Below, piece by piece: positions 17,707-31,899 of a stretch of 64,000 nt of DNA. The stretch spans positions 1,116,001-1,180,000 of the forward strand of contig NZ_JASVWF010000001.1 of the NCBI RefSeq assembly GCF_030286555.1, given 5' to 3'. How positions within the stretch are numbered: the stretch's first letter is position 1; the number at the start of each line of letters is the position of its first letter. The position numbers and the translations under genes were made by a program. The notes beneath the pieces are model-generated. The model was given only the letters and a program-made list of their open reading frames with translations, was not told the DNA's origin and ran no database searches. Source of the stretch: Actinomycetospora termitidis. GTDB lineage: Bacteria; Actinomycetota; Actinomycetes; Mycobacteriales; Pseudonocardiaceae.

Positions 17707-17752
17707 GGAGCCCGGGAGGCGAACCCCACGATGGGGTCGTCTCCCGGGCTCC
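17707..17752 (+). terminator. Terminator of the mce operon
   Basis: A perfect 12-bp outer stem, GGAGCCCGGGAG (17707-17718) and CTCCCGGGCTCC (17741-17752), encloses an inner stem ACCCC/GGGGT. It starts 22 bases after the last mce gene. The structure is long and GC-rich with no T tract. Confidence 0.8.
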
Positions 17753-17943
17753 GTCGCGAGTGCGGTGGCTCTGACCTGCGACGGGACCTCCGGTGACACG
17801 GCAGGCCCGGGTGCGCGTCGGACTTGACGCGAGCGTGGTCACCGGTCACTCTGTTCCCAGCGCGAGACCCCCGACGTCCGACCCCGCGGTCGGGCCCGGC
17901 CCCCAGGGACCGGCCCCCGCAGGCGCGTCACGGAGGGGGGCGT

Positions 17944-17973
17944 TCGACACGTTCGCCTACCCATGGCTAGACT
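17944..17973 (+). promoter_or_regulatory. Candidate rpoB promoter
   Basis: TCGACA (17944-17949) and TAGACT (17968-17973), 18 bases apart, fit a housekeeping sigma promoter. Transcription would begin near 17980 and leave a leader of about 140 bases before rpoB. A TTGACG at 17824-17829 further upstream has no matching -10. The rest of the 17685-18119 gap shows only the mce terminator and no gene. Confidence 0.5.
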
Positions 17974-18119
17974 GTCGGATCGCGCTGCCTTCACGTGTCC
18001 TCACGTCACCCGTGGGTACCTCAGCAGGCCGCGCGAGTCGGCCGCCGGGGCACTGCGCTGCGTCTCAGGCGGACGAGCTACTGACAGCGTCAGACAGCGT
18101 TGTTCCGGAAGGACGCATC

Positions 18120-21100
18120 TTGGCAGTTACCCGCGCCACCAGGTCCTCGAACCACCACGCGTCGTTCCCCGGGGCTCCCCTCCGGGTCTCCTTCGCCAAG
18201 CTCGACCAGCCGCTGGAGGTCCCCGACCTCCTCGACCTGCAGACCAAGTCCTTCGAGTGGCTGGTCGGCAGTGAGGAGTGGTTCGAGCGCCGCGTGGACG
18301 CGGGTGAGGATTCACCGGTCGGCGGCCTGGAGGAGGTCCTCGCGGAGATTTCTCCGATCGAGGACTTCTCCGGTTCGATGTCGCTGTCCTTCTCCGACCC
18401 GCGCTTCGACGAGGTGAAGGCCTCCGTCGAGGAGTGCAAGGACAAGGACATGACCTACTCGGCCCCGCTCTTCGTGACGGCCGAGTTCACCAACAACACC
18501 ACCGGTGAGATCAAGTCCCAGACGGTCTTCATGGGCGACTTCCCCGTGATGACCGACAAGGGCACGTTCATCATCAACGGCACCGAGCGCGTGGTCGTCT
18601 CGCAGCTGGTGCGCTCGCCGGGCGTCTACTTCGACTCCACCGTCGACAAGACGACGGACAAGGACGTCTTCAGCGTCAAGATCATCCCGAGCCGCGGCGC
18701 GTGGCTCGAGTTCGACGTCGACAAGCGCGACACCGTCGGTGTGCGCATCGACCGCAAGCGTCGCCAACCGGTGACCGTGCTGCTGAAGGCCCTCGGGTGG
18801 ACCACCGAGCAGATCCAGGAGAAGTTTTCCTTCTCCGAGACGCTGCTCGCCACCCTCGAGAAGGACGCCACGGCCGGCCAGGACGAGGCCCTGCTCGACA
18901 TCTACCGCAAGCTGCGTCCGGGCGAGCCGCCGACGCGCGAGTCGGCGCAGACGCTCCTGGAGAACCTGTTCTTCAAGGACAAGCGCTACGACCTCGCGAA
19001 GGTCGGCCGCTACAAGGTCAACAAGAAGCTCGGTCTCGACGTCGACCCGTCGACCGGCACGTTGACCGAGGACGACATCATCCAGACGATCTCCTACCTC
19101 GTGCGGCTGCACGCGGGGGAGACCGAGGTGGCGGCCGAGAACGGCGACACGATCCCGGTCGAGACCGACGACATCGACCACTTCGGCAACCGGCGCCTGC
19201 GCACGGTCGGCGAGCTCATCCAGAACCAGATCCGCGTGGGTCTGTCCCGGATGGAGCGCGTCGTCCGCGAGCGCATGACGACCCAGGACGTCGAGGCGAT
19301 CACCCCGCAGACCCTGATCAACATCCGTCCCGTCGTGGCGGCGATCAAGGAGTTCTTCGGCACCTCGCAGCTCTCGCAGTTCATGGACCAGACCAACCCG
19401 CTCGCGGGGCTGACGCACAAGCGCCGGCTCTCCGCGCTGGGCCCGGGCGGTCTGTCCCGTGAGCGCGCCGGCATGGAGGTCCGCGACGTCCACCCGTCGC
19501 ACTACGGCCGCATGTGCCCGATCGAGACCCCGGAGGGCCCGAACATCGGCCTGATCGGGTCGCTGTCGAGCTTCGCGCGGGTCAACCCGTTCGGCTTCAT
19601 CGAGACGCCGTACCGCAAGGTCGTCGACGGGGTCGTCATCGACCAGATCGACTACCTGACGGCCGACGAGGAGGACCGCTTCGTCGTCGCGCAGGCCAAC
19701 GCGCCGCTGGACGACGACGGCCGGTTCCAGGACGACCGCGTCCTGGTCCGCCGCAAGGGCGGCGACGTCGACCTCATCGCGCCCACGCGGGTCGACTACA
19801 TGGACGTCTCGCCGCGCCAGATGGTGTCGGTCGCGACGGCGATGATCCCGTTCCTCGAGCACGACGACGCGAACCGCGCCCTCATGGGTGCGAACATGCA
19901 GCGCCAGTCCGTGCCGCTGCTGCGGTCCGAGTCGCCGCTGGTCGGCACCGGGATGGAGCTACGCGCCGCGGTCGACGCGGGCGACGTCATCGCCGCGGAC
20001 CGTCCGGGTGTGGTCGAGGAGCTCTGCGCCGACTACATCACGATCATGGACGACGACGGCCAGCGGACGACGCACAGGCTGCACAAGTTCACGCGCTCGA
20101 ACCAGGGCACGTGCATCAACCAGAAGCCGATCGTCTCCGAGGGCGACCGCGTCGAGGCCCGCCAGGTCCTCGCCGACGGGCCGTGCACCGAGGACGGTGA
20201 GATGGCCCTGGGCAAGAACCTGCTCGTGGCGATCATGCCGTGGGAGGGGCACAACTACGAGGACGCGATCATCCTGTCGCAGCGTCTCGTGCAGGACGAC
20301 GTCCTGACCTCGATCCACATCGAGGAGCACGAGATCGACGCCCGCGACACGAAGCTCGGCGCCGAGGAGATCACCCGGGACATCCCGAACGTCTCCGAGG
20401 AGGTCCTCGCCGACCTCGACGAGCGCGGCATTATCCGTATCGGTGCCGAGGTGGCCGACGGCGACATCCTGGTCGGCAAGGTCACGCCCAAGGGCGAGAC
20501 CGAGCTGACCCCGGAGGAGCGCCTCCTCCGCGCGATCTTCGGTGAGAAGGCGCGCGAGGTCCGCGACACCTCGCTCAAGGTCCCGCACGGCGAGACCGGC
20601 AAGGTCATCGGCATCCGCGTGTTCTCGCGCGACGACGACGACGAGCTGCCGCCCGGGGTCAACGAGCTGGTCCGCGTCTACGTGGCCCAGAAGCGCAAGA
20701 TCTCCGAGGGCGACAAGCTGGCCGGCCGCCACGGCAACAAGGGCGTCATCGGCAAGATCCTGCCGGTCGAGGACATGCCGTTCCTCGCCGACGGGACGCC
20801 GGTCGACATCGTCCTGAACACCCACGGTGTGCCGCGACGCATGAACATCGGCCAGGTGCTCGAGACCCACCTCGGGTGGATCGCGAAGACCGGCTGGGAG
20901 GTCGACCCGGACAACACCGCCGAGTGGGCCACCAACCTGCCCGACGACATGCGCTACGTCGCCCCGGACACGAACACCGCCACCCCGGTGTTCGACGGTG
21001 CCCGGCAGACCGAGATCTCGGGCCTGCTCGGGTCGACCCTGCCGAACCGCGACGGGGTGCGTCTGGTCGGCGAGGACGGCAAGGCGCAGATCTTCGACGG

Positions 21101-21602
21101 ACGTACCGGCGAGCCGTACCCGCACCAGATCGCGGTCGGCTACATGTACATCCTCAAGCTGCTGCACCTGGTGGACGACAAGATCCACGCCCGGTCCACC
21201 GGCCCGTACTCGATGATCACCCAGCAGCCGCTGGGTGGTAAGGCGCAGTTCGGTGGCCAGCGCTTCGGCGAGATGGAGTGCTGGGCGATGCAGGCCTACG
21301 GCGCGGCGTACACGCTGCAGGAGCTGCTGACGATCAAGTCCGACGACGTGCTCGGTCGCGTCAAGGTCTACGAGGCGATCGTCAAGGGCGAGAACATCCC
21401 CGAGCCCGGCATCCCCGAGTCGTTCAAGGTGCTGCTCAAGGAGCTCCAGTCGCTGTGCCTCAACGTGGAGGTGCTGTCCTCGGACGGCGCCGCCATCGAG
21501 ATGCGCGACGGCGACGACGAGGACCTCGAGCGGGCCGCGGCCAACCTCGGCATCAACCTCTCGCGCAACGAGTCGCCCTCCGTGGACGACGTCGTCAACT
21601 GA
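18120..21602 (+). CDS. rpoB: RNA polymerase beta subunit
   Basis: RpoB is one of the two large catalytic subunits of RNA polymerase. The 1160-residue product has the usual actinobacterial length. TTG 18120 is chosen because GGAAGGA precedes it and the product then starts [18 protein letters not shown] as in related bacteria; the frame is open upstream to 17793 but that part is leader. The rifampicin region around residues 417-450 reads [20 protein letters not shown]. The [18 protein letters not shown] and [11 protein letters not shown] segments are intact. rpoC follows after 93 bases. Confidence 0.98.
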   Translation: MAVTRATRSSNHHASFPGAPLRVSFAKLDQPLEVPDLLDLQTKSFEWLVGSEEWFERRVDAGEDSPVGGLEEVLAEISPIEDFSGSMSLSFSDPRFDEVKASVEECKDKDMTYSAPLFVTAEFTNNTTGEIKSQTVFMGDFPVMTDKGTFIINGTERVVVSQLVRSPGVYFDSTVDKTTDKDVFSVKIIPSRGAWLEFDVDKRDTVGVRIDRKRRQPVTVLLKALGWTTEQIQEKFSFSETLLATLEKDATAGQDEALLDIYRKLRPGEPPTRESAQTLLENLFFKDKRYDLAKVGRYKVNKKLGLDVDPSTGTLTEDDIIQTISYLVRLHAGETEVAAENGDTIPVETDDIDHFGNRRLRTVGELIQNQIRVGLSRMERVVRERMTTQDVEAITPQTLINIRPVVAAIKEFFGTSQLSQFMDQTNPLAGLTHKRRLSALGPGGLSRERAGMEVRDVHPSHYGRMCPIETPEGPNIGLIGSLSSFARVNPFGFIETPYRKVVDGVVIDQIDYLTADEEDRFVVAQANAPLDDDGRFQDDRVLVRRKGGDVDLIAPTRVDYMDVSPRQMVSVATAMIPFLEHDDANRALMGANMQRQSVPLLRSESPLVGTGMELRAAVDAGDVIAADRPGVVEELCADYITIMDDDGQRTTHRLHKFTRSNQGTCINQKPIVSEGDRVEARQVLADGPCTEDGEMALGKNLLVAIMPWEGHNYEDAIILSQRLVQDDVLTSIHIEEHEIDARDTKLGAEEITRDIPNVSEEVLADLDERGIIRIGAEVADGDILVGKVTPKGETELTPEERLLRAIFGEKAREVRDTSLKVPHGETGKVIGIRVFSRDDDDELPPGVNELVRVYVAQKRKISEGDKLAGRHGNKGVIGKILPVEDMPFLADGTPVDIVLNTHGVPRRMNIGQVLETHLGWIAKTGWEVDPDNTAEWATNLPDDMRYVAPDTNTATPVFDGARQTEISGLLGSTLPNRDGVRLVGEDGKAQIFDGRTGEPYPHQIAVGYMYILKLLHLVDDKIHARSTGPYSMITQQPLGGKAQFGGQRFGEMECWAMQAYGAAYTLQELLTIKSDDVLGRVKVYEAIVKGENIPEPGIPESFKVLLKELQSLCLNVEVLSSDGAAIEMRDGDDEDLERAAANLGINLSRNESPSVDDVVN

Positions 21603-21614
21603 CGCTCGCCCGGA

Positions 21615-21646
21615 CCGCCCGGGCCGGCCACCACCGGCCCGGGCGG
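21615..21646 (+). terminator. Hairpin between rpoB and rpoC
   Basis: A perfect 13-bp stem, CCGCCCGGGCCGG (21615-21627) and CCGGCCCGGGCGG (21634-21646), has loop CCACCA. rpoB and rpoC are normally cotranscribed and need equal output, so this is more likely an attenuator, a processing site or an RNA-stabilising structure than a full terminator. Confidence 0.5.
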
Positions 21647-21695
21647 CCCACACGGACCCTCTAGAGAATCAGCTCACCCATCCAGGGGAGAACCT

Positions 21696-25604
<3,909 letters not shown>

Positions 25605-25629
25605 CGACGTCGTAGTCCCGCACGACCCA

Positions 25630-25661
25630 GCGCCCCCGTCCGGTCCTCCGGGCGGGGGCGC
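25630..25661 (+). terminator. Terminator after rpoC
   Basis: A 9-bp stem, GCGCCCCCG (25630-25638) and CGGGGGCGC (25653-25661), with further inner pairing TCCGG/CCGG, starts 26 bases after the rpoC stop. It has no T tract. It likely ends the rpoBC transcript. Confidence 0.7.
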
Positions 25662-26073
25662 CGTCGCGAGACGGGAATGCCGCTCCCCGACGACGCGTTG
25701 TGATCCGCGGAGACGCCGGTGGTGTAGTCTGCGGCGAGCCCGTTCGACGACGCGGTGGCTGTCGTCGTCGATATGGAGGTCCTGGTCGGCCTTCGAGGGC
25801 ACGAGTGGTCCGTCGAGGACGTCTCCGAGTCTGTCGGGGGCGCGGATCCGGACCCACCTGCGAACCCGGGCGTCAACGCCGGGTATCGTCGTATCCGGTG
25901 CCCGACGTGATCGGGTCGTCGCGCTGCGCCCGCCCGACGGGCGCGCGGAGTCGACCGGACGCGTCGGCGGTGTCGGGTGTGAGGGCTGCCGACGGCTCTC
26001 GCCGACACGCCCGGCCCCGCGACGGGGCCACGACACCGACGACGACGAAGCAGGACACGAGCCAGAGGAACGA
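25662..26073 (+). promoter_or_regulatory. Leader/promoter region of the str operon
   Basis: The gap between the rpoC terminator and rpsL is over 400 bases and no reading frame in it looks coding. TAGTCT at 25725-25730 is a fair -10 box; the best upstream candidate, TTGTGA at 25698-25703, is 21 bases away, too far to be convincing. The remaining 340 bases would be a long leader, possibly holding regulation by a str-operon ribosomal protein. I see no definite structure. Confidence 0.35.
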
Positions 26074-26448
26074 ATGCCCACCATTCAGCAGTTGGTCCGC
26101 CGGGGCCGCGAGGACAAGGTCGAGAAGACCAAGACCGCGGCCCTCAAGGGCAGCCCCCAGCGGCGCGGTGTCTGCACCCGCGTCTACACGACCACCCCGA
26201 AGAAGCCGAACTCCGCGCTCCGCAAGGTCGCGCGCGTGCGCCTCTCGAACCAGATCGAGGTCACCGCGTACATCCCGGGCGAGGGCCACAACCTGCAGGA
26301 GCACTCGATCGTGCTCGTGCGTGGCGGTCGTGTGAAGGACCTGCCGGGCGTTCGTTACAAGATCATCCGCGGCGCGCTGGACACGCAGGCGGTCAAGAAC
26401 CGCAAGCAGGCCCGCAGCCGCTACGGGACGAAGAAGGACAAGGGCTGA
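26074..26448 (+). CDS. rpsL: 30S ribosomal protein S12
   Basis: S12 lies in the decoding centre and controls accuracy. The 124-residue product has the normal length. The loop [12 protein letters not shown] contains the unchanged Lys43, and [14 protein letters not shown] the second lysine where streptomycin-resistance changes occur; both are wild type. GAGGAA precedes ATG 26074. rpsG starts one base after the stop, the standard str-operon order. Confidence 0.98.
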   Translation: MPTIQQLVRRGREDKVEKTKTAALKGSPQRRGVCTRVYTTTPKKPNSALRKVARVRLSNQIEVTAYIPGEGHNLQEHSIVLVRGGRVKDLPGVRYKIIRGALDTQAVKNRKQARSRYGTKKDKG

Positions 26449-26449
26449 C

Positions 26450-26920
26450 ATGCCGCGCAAGGGACCCGCTCCGAAGCGTCCGCTGGTCGCCGACCCCGTC
26501 TACGGGGCCCCGCTGGTGACGCAGCTGGTGAACAAGGTGCTCGTCGACGGCAAGCGGTCGTTGGCCGAGCGCATCGTCTACGGCGCCCTCGAGGGCTGCC
26601 GCGAGCGCAACGGCGCCGACCCGGTCGTCACGCTGAAGCGTGCGCTGGACAACGTGAAGCCGGCCCTCGAGGTCCGCAGCCGCCGAGTCGGTGGCGCGAC
26701 CTACCAGGTGCCGATCGAGGTGCGCGCCGGTCGCTCGACCACGCTCGGGCTGCGCTGGCTGATCACCTACGCGCGGGCGCGCCGTGAGAAGACCATGGTC
26801 GAGCGGCTCACCAACGAGCTCCTCGACGCCTCGAACGGCCTCGGCGCCGCGGTCAAGCGCCGCGAGGACACCCACAAGATGGCCGAGTCGAACAAGGCCT
26901 TCGCGCACTACCGCTGGTGA
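26450..26920 (+). CDS. rpsG: 30S ribosomal protein S7
   Basis: S7 starts assembly of the 30S head and contacts E-site tRNA; in many bacteria it represses the str operon. The 156-residue product begins [19 protein letters not shown] and ends [13 protein letters not shown], both typical. ATG 26450 lies one base after rpsL. A hairpin separates it from fusA. Confidence 0.98.
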   Translation: MPRKGPAPKRPLVADPVYGAPLVTQLVNKVLVDGKRSLAERIVYGALEGCRERNGADPVVTLKRALDNVKPALEVRSRRVGGATYQVPIEVRAGRSTTLGLRWLITYARARREKTMVERLTNELLDASNGLGAAVKRREDTHKMAESNKAFAHYRW

Positions 26921-26926
26921 CGCGGT

Positions 26927-26955
26927 GTGCCCCCGGTGCGAACCGCCGGGGGCAC
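26927..26955 (+). terminator. Hairpin between rpsG and fusA
   Basis: A perfect 10-bp stem, GTGCCCCCGG (26927-26936) and CCGGGGGCAC (26946-26955), has a 9-base loop and lies 6 bases after the rpsG stop. It could attenuate transcription into fusA or mark a processing site, since fusA normally shares the operon. Confidence 0.5.
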
Positions 26956-27019
26956 CCGCCGTCGCGAACCATCCCGCCGCGGGACCCGCGGCGACGACCC
27001 GACGGGAAGAGGAAATTCC

Positions 27020-29122
27020 GTGGCACGCGACGTGCTGACCGACCTGGGCAAGGTCCGCAACTTCGGGATCATGGCCCACATCGACGCGGGCAAGACCACC
27101 ACGACCGAGCGCATCCTGTACTACACCGGCATCAACTACAAGATCGGTGAGGTCCACGACGGCGCGGCCACGATGGACTGGATGGAGGAGGAGCAGAAGC
27201 GCGGCATCACGATCACGTCCGCCGCGACGACGACCTTCTGGAAGGACCACCAGCTCAACATCATCGACACCCCCGGGCACGTCGACTTCACCATCGAGGT
27301 CGAGCGCAACCTGCGCGTCCTCGACGGTGCGGTGGCCGTGTTCGACGCCAAGGAGGGTGTCGAGCCGCAGTCGGAGACGGTCTGGCGGCAGGCCGACACC
27401 TACGACGTCCCGCGCATCTGTTTCGTCAACAAGATGGACAAGCTGGGCGCCGACTTCTACTTCACGGTGCAGACGATCAAGGACCGGCTGCACGCGAAGC
27501 CGCTGGTCCTGCAGCTGCCGATGGGTGTCGAGTCCGAGTTCTACGGCGTCATCGACCTGGTCCGCATGCGTGCGCTGACCTGGCGCGGTGAGGTGCAGAA
27601 GGGCGAGGACTACGCGATCGAGGAGATCCCGGCGGAGTACGCCGAACAGGCCGCCGAGTACCGCGAGGCGCTCATGGAGGCCATCGCCGAGAACGACGAG
27701 GCGCTCATGGAGCGCTACTTCGCCGGCGAGGAGATCTCGGTCGAGGAGATCGAGCACGGCATCCGAGCCGTGACGGTCACCAGCGAGTACAACCCGGTGC
27801 TGTGCGGGACCGCGTACAAGAACAAGGGCGTCCAGCCCATGCTCGACGCGGTCATCGCCTACCTGCCCGCCCCGGTCGACGTGAAGCCGGTCGAGGGGAC
27901 GCTGCTCGACGGCGAGACCCCCGTGGTCCGTCGCGCCAGCACCGAGGAGCCCTTCGCCGCGCTGGCCTTCAAGATCATGAGCCACCCGTTCTACGGGAAG
28001 CTCACCTACATCCGCGTCTACTCGGGCAAGATCGCCTCGGGCGCGCAGATGATCAACTCGACCAAGGACCGGAAGGAGCGCATCGGGAAGGTCTTCCAGA
28101 TGCACTCCAACAAGGAGAACCCGGTCGACGAGGCCATGGCGGGCCACATCTACGCGGTCGTCGGGCTGAAGGACACCACGACGGGTGACACCCTCTGCGA
28201 CCCGCAGAACCCGGTCATCCTCGAGTCGATGGTGTTCCCGACGCCGGTCATCGAGGTCGCGATCGAGCCGAAGTCGAAGGCCGACCAGGAGAAGCTCTCC
28301 ACCGCCATCCAGCGGCTCTCCGACGAGGACCCGACCTTCCAGGTCGCTCGCGACGAGGAGACCGGCCAGACCATCATCAAGGGGATGGGCGAGCTCCACC
28401 TCGAGGTGCTGGTCAACCGGATGAAGTCGGACTTCAAGGTCGAGGCCAACATCGGCAAGCCGCAGGTCGCCTACAAGGAGACCATCCGCCGGCCGGTGGA
28501 GAAGTTCGAGTACACGCACAAGAAGCAGACCGGCGGCTCCGGGCAGTTCGCGCGCGTCATCATCGCGCTCGAGCCGATGGAGAAGACCGAGGACGGCGCG
28601 CTCTACGAGTTCGTCAACAAGGTCACCGGTGGTCGCGTGCCGCGCGAGTACATCCCGTCGGTCGACGCCGGCGCCCAGGACGCCATGCAGTACGGCATCC
28701 TGGCCGGCTACCCGATGACGGGCCTGCGCCTGACGCTGCTCGACGGTCAGTACCACGAGGTCGACTCGTCGGAGATGGCGTTCAAGGTGGCCGGCTCGAT
28801 GGCGCTCAAGGAGGCGGCCCGCAAGGCGGACCCCGCCATCCTCGAGCCTCTGATGGCCGTCGAGGTGTCGACGCCCGAGGACTACATGGGCGACGTCATC
28901 GGCGACCTGAACTCCCGCCGTGGCCAGATCCAGGCCATGGAGGAGCGCAGCGGCAACCGGATCGTCAAGGCGGTCGTGCCGCTCTCGGAGATGTTCGGCT
29001 ACGTCGGCGACCTGCGGTCGAAGACCCAGGGTCGGGCGAACTACTCCATGCAGTTCGACTCCTACGGCGAGGTCCCGGCGAGCGTCGCCAAGGAGATCAT
29101 CGCCAAGGTGACCGGCGAGTGA
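27020..29122 (+). CDS. fusA: Elongation factor G
   Basis: EF-G is the GTPase that drives translocation and, with RRF, ribosome recycling. The 700-residue product has the P-loop AHIDAGKTT (19-27), the switch/G3 segment DTPGHVDF, and G4 NKMD. Domains II-V follow, ending [23 protein letters not shown] 27020 follows GAAGAGGAA and gives the usual [16 protein letters not shown] start. A strong hairpin separates it from tuf. Confidence 0.98.
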   Translation: MARDVLTDLGKVRNFGIMAHIDAGKTTTTERILYYTGINYKIGEVHDGAATMDWMEEEQKRGITITSAATTTFWKDHQLNIIDTPGHVDFTIEVERNLRVLDGAVAVFDAKEGVEPQSETVWRQADTYDVPRICFVNKMDKLGADFYFTVQTIKDRLHAKPLVLQLPMGVESEFYGVIDLVRMRALTWRGEVQKGEDYAIEEIPAEYAEQAAEYREALMEAIAENDEALMERYFAGEEISVEEIEHGIRAVTVTSEYNPVLCGTAYKNKGVQPMLDAVIAYLPAPVDVKPVEGTLLDGETPVVRRASTEEPFAALAFKIMSHPFYGKLTYIRVYSGKIASGAQMINSTKDRKERIGKVFQMHSNKENPVDEAMAGHIYAVVGLKDTTTGDTLCDPQNPVILESMVFPTPVIEVAIEPKSKADQEKLSTAIQRLSDEDPTFQVARDEETGQTIIKGMGELHLEVLVNRMKSDFKVEANIGKPQVAYKETIRRPVEKFEYTHKKQTGGSGQFARVIIALEPMEKTEDGALYEFVNKVTGGRVPREYIPSVDAGAQDAMQYGILAGYPMTGLRLTLLDGQYHEVDSSEMAFKVAGSMALKEAARKADPAILEPLMAVEVSTPEDYMGDVIGDLNSRRGQIQAMEERSGNRIVKAVVPLSEMFGYVGDLRSKTQGRANYSMQFDSYGEVPASVAKEIIAKVTGE

Positions 29123-29128
29123 GCACCG

Positions 29129-29167
29129 CCGCGGCCCCGACTCCGGACCCCGGAGGACGGGCCGCGG
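29129..29167 (+). terminator. Hairpin/terminator between fusA and tuf
   Basis: An outer 9-bp stem CCGCGGCCC (29129-29137)/GGGCCGCGG (29159-29167) encloses an inner CTCCGG/CCGGAG stem. It starts 7 bases after fusA. A TAGCCT box at 29191-29196 after it may be a -10 for a separate tuf transcript, though no good -35 is seen. Confidence 0.6.
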
Positions 29168-29314
29168 TGAGGCGGGGGATCCGTCCCCGTTAGCCTCGTG
29201 AGGTCACCTCGGGTCCTCCACCCGGCGTCAGCCCACCCAGAGGACCGCACGACCGACGTACGACCGCCGATCCACGGCGACGACTGACCCAGAAAGTCCA
29301 GGAGGACGAGAGCA

Positions 29315-30508
29315 GTGGCGAAGGCCAAGTTCGAGCGGACCAAGCCGCACGTCAACATCGGCACCATCGGTCACATCGACCACGGCAAGACGACGCTGAC
29401 CGCGGCCATCACCAAGGTCCTGCACGACAAGTACCCGGACCTCAACCAGGCGTCCGCGTTCGACATGATCGACAAGGCGCCGGAAGAGCGCCAGCGCGGC
29501 ATCACGATCTCGATCGCGCACGTCGAGTACCAGACCGAGAACCGGCACTACGCGCACGTCGACTGCCCCGGGCACGCCGACTACGTGAAGAACATGATCA
29601 CCGGTGCCGCCCAGATGGACGGCGCCATCCTGGTCGTGGCCGCCACCGACGGCCCGATGCCGCAGACGCGCGAGCACGTCCTGCTCGCCCGTCAGGTCGG
29701 CGTCCCCTACATCGTCGTCGCGCTGAACAAGGCCGACATGGTCGACGACGAGGAGATCATGGAGCTCGTCGAGATGGAGGTCCGCGAGCTGCTGTCCTCG
29801 CAGGACTTCCCCGGCGACGACCTTCCGGTCGTCCGGGTCTCGGCGCTCAAGGCCCTCGAGGGCGACGCCGAGTGGGCCGACGCGATCGTCAGCCTGATGG
29901 ACGCCGTCGACGAGGCCATCCCCTCGCCGGAGCGCGACACCGAGAAGCCGTTCCTCATGCCCGTCGAGGACGTCTTCACGATCACCGGTCGCGGCACCGT
30001 CGTCACCGGCCGCGTCGAGCGCGGCATCGTCAAGGTGAACGAGGAGGTGGAGATCGTCGGCATCCGCGCGAAGTCGACCAAGACCACCGCCACCGGCATC
30101 GAGATGTTCCGCAAGCTGCTCGACGAGGGGCGCGCCGGCGACAACGTCGGCCTGCTCGTGCGCGGGATCAAGCGCGAGGACGTCGAGCGCGGCATGGTCA
30201 TCTGCAAGCCGGGCTCGATCACCCCGCACACCGAGTTCGAGGGCCAGGTCTACATCCTGGGCAAGGACGAGGGCGGGCGGCACACGCCGTTCTTCAACAA
30301 CTACCGCCCGCAGTTCTACTTCCGGACGACCGACGTCACCGGCGTCGTGACGCTGCCGGAGGGCACCGAGATGGTCATGCCCGGTGACAACACCGAGATG
30401 TCCGTCCAGCTGATCCAGCCCATCGCCATGGAGGAGGGCCTCCAGTTCGCCATCCGCGAGGGTGGTCGGACCGTGGGCGCCGGCCAGGTCACGAAGATCC
30501 TGAAGTAG
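29315..30508 (+). CDS. tuf: Elongation factor Tu
   Basis: EF-Tu delivers aminoacyl-tRNA to the ribosome. The 397-residue product starts at GTG 29315 after GGAGGACGAGAG. It has the P-loop GHIDHGKTT (19-27), [12 protein letters not shown], the G4 segment NKADM, and domains II-III ending [14 protein letters not shown]. It is the last gene of the str operon here; the S10 operon follows after a 396-base gap. Confidence 0.98.
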   Translation: MAKAKFERTKPHVNIGTIGHIDHGKTTLTAAITKVLHDKYPDLNQASAFDMIDKAPEERQRGITISIAHVEYQTENRHYAHVDCPGHADYVKNMITGAAQMDGAILVVAATDGPMPQTREHVLLARQVGVPYIVVALNKADMVDDEEIMELVEMEVRELLSSQDFPGDDLPVVRVSALKALEGDAEWADAIVSLMDAVDEAIPSPERDTEKPFLMPVEDVFTITGRGTVVTGRVERGIVKVNEEVEIVGIRAKSTKTTATGIEMFRKLLDEGRAGDNVGLLVRGIKREDVERGMVICKPGSITPHTEFEGQVYILGKDEGGRHTPFFNNYRPQFYFRTTDVTGVVTLPEGTEMVMPGDNTEMSVQLIQPIAMEEGLQFAIREGGRTVGAGQVTKILK

Positions 30509-30528
30509 TACCCCACCCCCGGTGTCCG

Positions 30529-30544
30529 CGCGCCCTCGGGCGCG
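30529..30544 (+). terminator. Short hairpin after tuf
   Basis: CGCGCCC (30529-30535) pairs with GGGCGCG (30538-30544) around a 2-base gap, effectively a 6-bp stem with a tetraloop. It lies 20 bases after the tuf stop. It probably acts with the larger hairpin 27 bases downstream. Confidence 0.5.
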
Positions 30545-30570
30545 TGCGACACTGGTCAGGTTGCTTGCCC

Positions 30571-30606
30571 GGGCGGTCGGCTCAGTCGGTATCGAGCCGA
30601 CCGCCC
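30571..30606 (+). terminator. Strong hairpin in the tuf-rpsJ gap
   Basis: A perfect 13-bp stem, GGGCGGTCGGCTC (30571-30583) and GAGCCGACCGCCC (30594-30606), has a 10-base loop. It may be the main str-operon terminator or part of an S10 leader. The GTCCG/CGGAC-type pairing just downstream (about 30619-30637) adds a second small stem. Confidence 0.55.
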
Positions 30607-30904
30607 CGGCGTGAGCGGGGTCCGTCCGCGGACCCGTGCAGGGCCGGTCCTCCCCGCGGGGCGGACCACCGTGCCGCCCACCCTCCCCGAGGGGACGCGG
30701 GACGGACACACCATGAACAGCGAGGGTCTGCAGCGCACAGCGAGGGCCTGAAGCCACGGATCGACGAGCGTCCGGGGCGCGCCAGCCGACGGGGTCGACA
30801 CGCCCGACCGCGTGGACCGGAGAGGTCCACCGGTCGCTGCGCGGGCCAGAAGGATCGGCGCGGGGCGGCATCCGTCGAGGACGAGAAGAGGAACGGCAAG
30901 CCAC
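30607..30904 (+). promoter_or_regulatory. S10 operon leader region with short ORF and repeat
   Basis: No ordinary gene is present. A 12-codon ORF starts at ATG 30713 behind GGGACGG and stops at 30749-30751 ([12 protein letters not shown]). Inside and after it, a 20-base unit beginning ACAGCGAGGG is repeated at 30717 and 30737 (16 of 20 positions the same). No convincing -35/-10 pair was found. L4 represses the S10 operon in some bacteria through leader RNA; whether that applies here is unknown. Confidence 0.35.
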
Positions 30905-31210
30905 ATGGCGGGACAGAAGATCCGCATCAGGCTCAAGGCCTACGACCACGAGGCCATCGATGCGTCGGCTCGCAAGATCGTCGAGACCGTGACGCGCACC
31001 GGTGCCTCGGTCGTCGGCCCGGTGCCGCTGCCGACGGAGAAGAACGTCTACTGCGTCATCCGCTCGCCGCACAAGTACAAGGACTCGCGCGAGCACTTCG
31101 AGATGCGCACCCACAAGCGACTGATCGACATCGTCGACCCGACGCCCAAGACGGTGGACGCGCTCATGCGCATCGACCTGCCGGCGAGCGTCGACGTCAA
31201 CATCCAGTGA
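30905..31210 (+). CDS. rpsJ: 30S ribosomal protein S10
   Basis: S10 is part of the 30S head and also the NusE antitermination factor. The 101-residue product begins [19 protein letters not shown] and has the conserved [22 protein letters not shown] end, split here only by description. ATG 30905 gives the family start; the frame is open to 30812 upstream without similarity. AGAGGAAC lies 10-15 bases before it. It opens the S10 operon. Confidence 0.97.
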   Translation: MAGQKIRIRLKAYDHEAIDASARKIVETVTRTGASVVGPVPLPTEKNVYCVIRSPHKYKDSREHFEMRTHKRLIDIVDPTPKTVDALMRIDLPASVDVNIQ

Positions 31211-31218
31211 GGTCCGGC

Positions 31219-31899
31219 ATGTCTGCAGACCCTCTCCGCAGCCACGAGAGGCAGATGCGCGGCGTCCTCGGCACCAAGGTCGGCATGACCCAGGTGTTCG
31301 ACGAGGCGAACCGCGTCGTCCCCGTCACCGTGGTCAAGGCGGGCCCCTGTGTCGTCACGCAGGTGCGGACCCCCTCGACCGACGGCTACAACGCGGTCCA
31401 GATCGCCTTCGGCGCCATCGACCCGCGCAAGGTGAACAAGCCGGAGACCGGCCACTTCGCCAAGGCCGGCGTCACCCCGCGCCGCCACCTCGTCGAGCTC
31501 CGCACCTCGGACGCCTCGACCTACGAAGTCGGCCAGGAGGTCACCGCCGAGGCGTTCGCCGCCGGCGCGGTCGTCGACGTCTCGGCGAACAGCAAGGGCA
31601 AGGGCACCGCCGGCGTCATGAAGCGCCACGGCTTCGGCGGCCTCGGCGCGAGCCACGGCACGCAGCGCAAGCACCGCTCGCCGGGCTCGATCGGTGGCTG
31701 CGCCACCCCCGCCCGCGTCTTCAAGGGCACGCGCATGGCCGGCCGCATGGGCAACGTCCGCACCACGACGCAGAACCTGACCGTGCACGGCGTGGACGCC
31801 GATGCCGGTCTGCTGCTGATCCGCGGCGCCGTCCCCGGCCCGCGCGGCGGCCTCGTCCTCGTCACCTCTGCTGCCAAGAAGGGCGGTGACCAGCAGTGA
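31219..31899 (+). CDS. rplC: 50S ribosomal protein L3
   Basis: L3 is an early-assembling 23S-binding protein that reaches towards the peptidyl-transferase centre. From ATG 31219 the product has 226 residues; family similarity begins at [15 protein letters not shown], where ATG 31255 with GAGAGG just upstream would give 214. I keep the first ATG (TGAGG at good spacing), but either is possible. Its stop overlaps rplD by 4 bases. Confidence 0.95.
   Translation: MSADPLRSHERQMRGVLGTKVGMTQVFDEANRVVPVTVVKAGPCVVTQVRTPSTDGYNAVQIAFGAIDPRKVNKPETGHFAKAGVTPRRHLVELRTSDASTYEVGQEVTAEAFAAGAVVDVSANSKGKGTAGVMKRHGFGGLGASHGTQRKHRSPGSIGGCATPARVFKGTRMAGRMGNVRTTTQNLTVHGVDADAGLLLIRGAVPGPRGGLVLVTSAAKKGGDQQ

Noticed and set aside
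17824-17829. TTGACG as the rpoB -35 box
   Set aside because: No TAnnnT box lies 15-19 bases downstream; TCGACA/TAGACT at 17944-17973 is better.
17793-18119. Upstream start for rpoB giving a 1269-residue protein
   Set aside because: The extra part covers the promoter-like boxes and leader; TTG 18120 gives the conserved start and has GGAAGGA.
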